Assembly: GCA_947383685.1 (NCBI GenBank)
Contig: CANDEE010000050.1
Location: 1 to 12,594 of the forward strand
Origin: an uncultured Pseudoflavonifractor sp.
GTDB taxonomy: Bacteria > Bacillota > Clostridia > Oscillospirales > Oscillospiraceae
Length of the DNA: 12,594 bases
Reading direction: 5' to 3'
Shown here: positions 12,485-12,594 of the stretch, piece by piece
Position numbering within the stretch: position 1 is the stretch's first letter
How the letters are laid out: each line of letters begins with the position of its first letter
The notes under the pieces: generated by a model
The model's database searches: none
Seen by the model: the letters and a program-made list of their open reading frames with translations, nothing else
Told to the model about the DNA's origin: nothing
Translations under genes and position numbers: made by a program

Positions 12485-12594
12485 TCATTTTTCTACCCGT
12501 ACCGCCCGCCAGGCTCCCAGGCAGGTAGCCAGGAAATATCCTCCATAAATGACCAGGATAAACGCCGCAGTCAGCAGGCTGGAGTGGACCGAGT
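12485..12594 (-). CDS. C-terminal fragment of a membrane protein (partial)
   Basis: On the - strand an open frame enters from the right edge and stops with TGA at 12487-12485, just before the bidirectional terminator. The 35 visible residues hold one hydrophobic helix (LLTAAFILVIYGGYFLATCL) and a short basic tail ending RAVRVEK. A final membrane helix plus a short charged end resembles the C-terminus of FtsX-like ABC permeases, among others. The fragment is too short to name. Codon third positions are GC-rich, like the neighbouring genes. Confidence 0.6.
   Translation of the reverse strand, partial: SVHSSLLTAAFILVIYGGYFLATCLGAWRAVRVEK

Overview
The window looks like chromosomal DNA of a GC-rich gut Clostridia, most like the Oscillospiraceae (Flavonifractor/Pseudoflavonifractor-type). 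This rests on strong AGGAGG-type ribosome binding sites, sigma-A promoters close to consensus, GC-rich third codon positions, low-GC intergenic spacers with intrinsic terminators, and the family membership of the proteins. The taxon is an inference from composition and gene content, not from a marker gene search.

Region 1 (1-4094, + strand): a possible gene tail at the left edge ends in a strong terminator. It is followed by metN-metI-metQ, a complete D/L-methionine ABC importer (ATPase, permease, lipoprotein). A terminator then separates metQ from an M20D-type amidohydrolase that probably cleaves N-acyl or related amide-linked amino acids. The two units may serve methionine or amino-acid salvage together.

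Region 2 (4095-9466, + strand): a leader of about 370 bp has a good sigma-A promoter at 4360-4388, and a seven-gene operon follows. It holds EIIA, EIIB, EIIC and EIID of a mannose-family PTS, a divergent ManNAc-6-P 2-epimerase (NanE-like), a divergent N-acetylglucosamine-6-P deacetylase (NagA-like) and a small YcxB-like membrane protein. The simplest reading is uptake and phosphorylation of an N-acetylated amino sugar such as ManNAc, epimerisation to GlcNAc-6-P, then deacetylation to GlcN-6-P. No NagB deaminase, sialic acid aldolase or regulator is in the window. A hairpin terminator sits inside the operon between the epimerase and the deacetylase. This operon is the most interesting part of the window, because both enzymes depart from their family motifs in the same cluster.

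Region 3 (9467-11600, - strand): a NIF3-like metal protein with its own promoter, and upstream of it the rplM-rpsI (L13-S9) ribosomal protein operon. rplM-rpsI has a perfect-consensus promoter and a structured leader. Between rpsI and the NIF3-like promoter lies a cluster of four hairpins within about 150 bp.

Region 4 (11600-12594): a TtcA-like PP-loop tRNA thiolation enzyme on the + strand ends at a bidirectional terminator. It faces the C-terminal tail of a membrane protein (- strand) that runs off the right edge. No rRNA, tRNA, CRISPR array, transposase or phage gene was seen.
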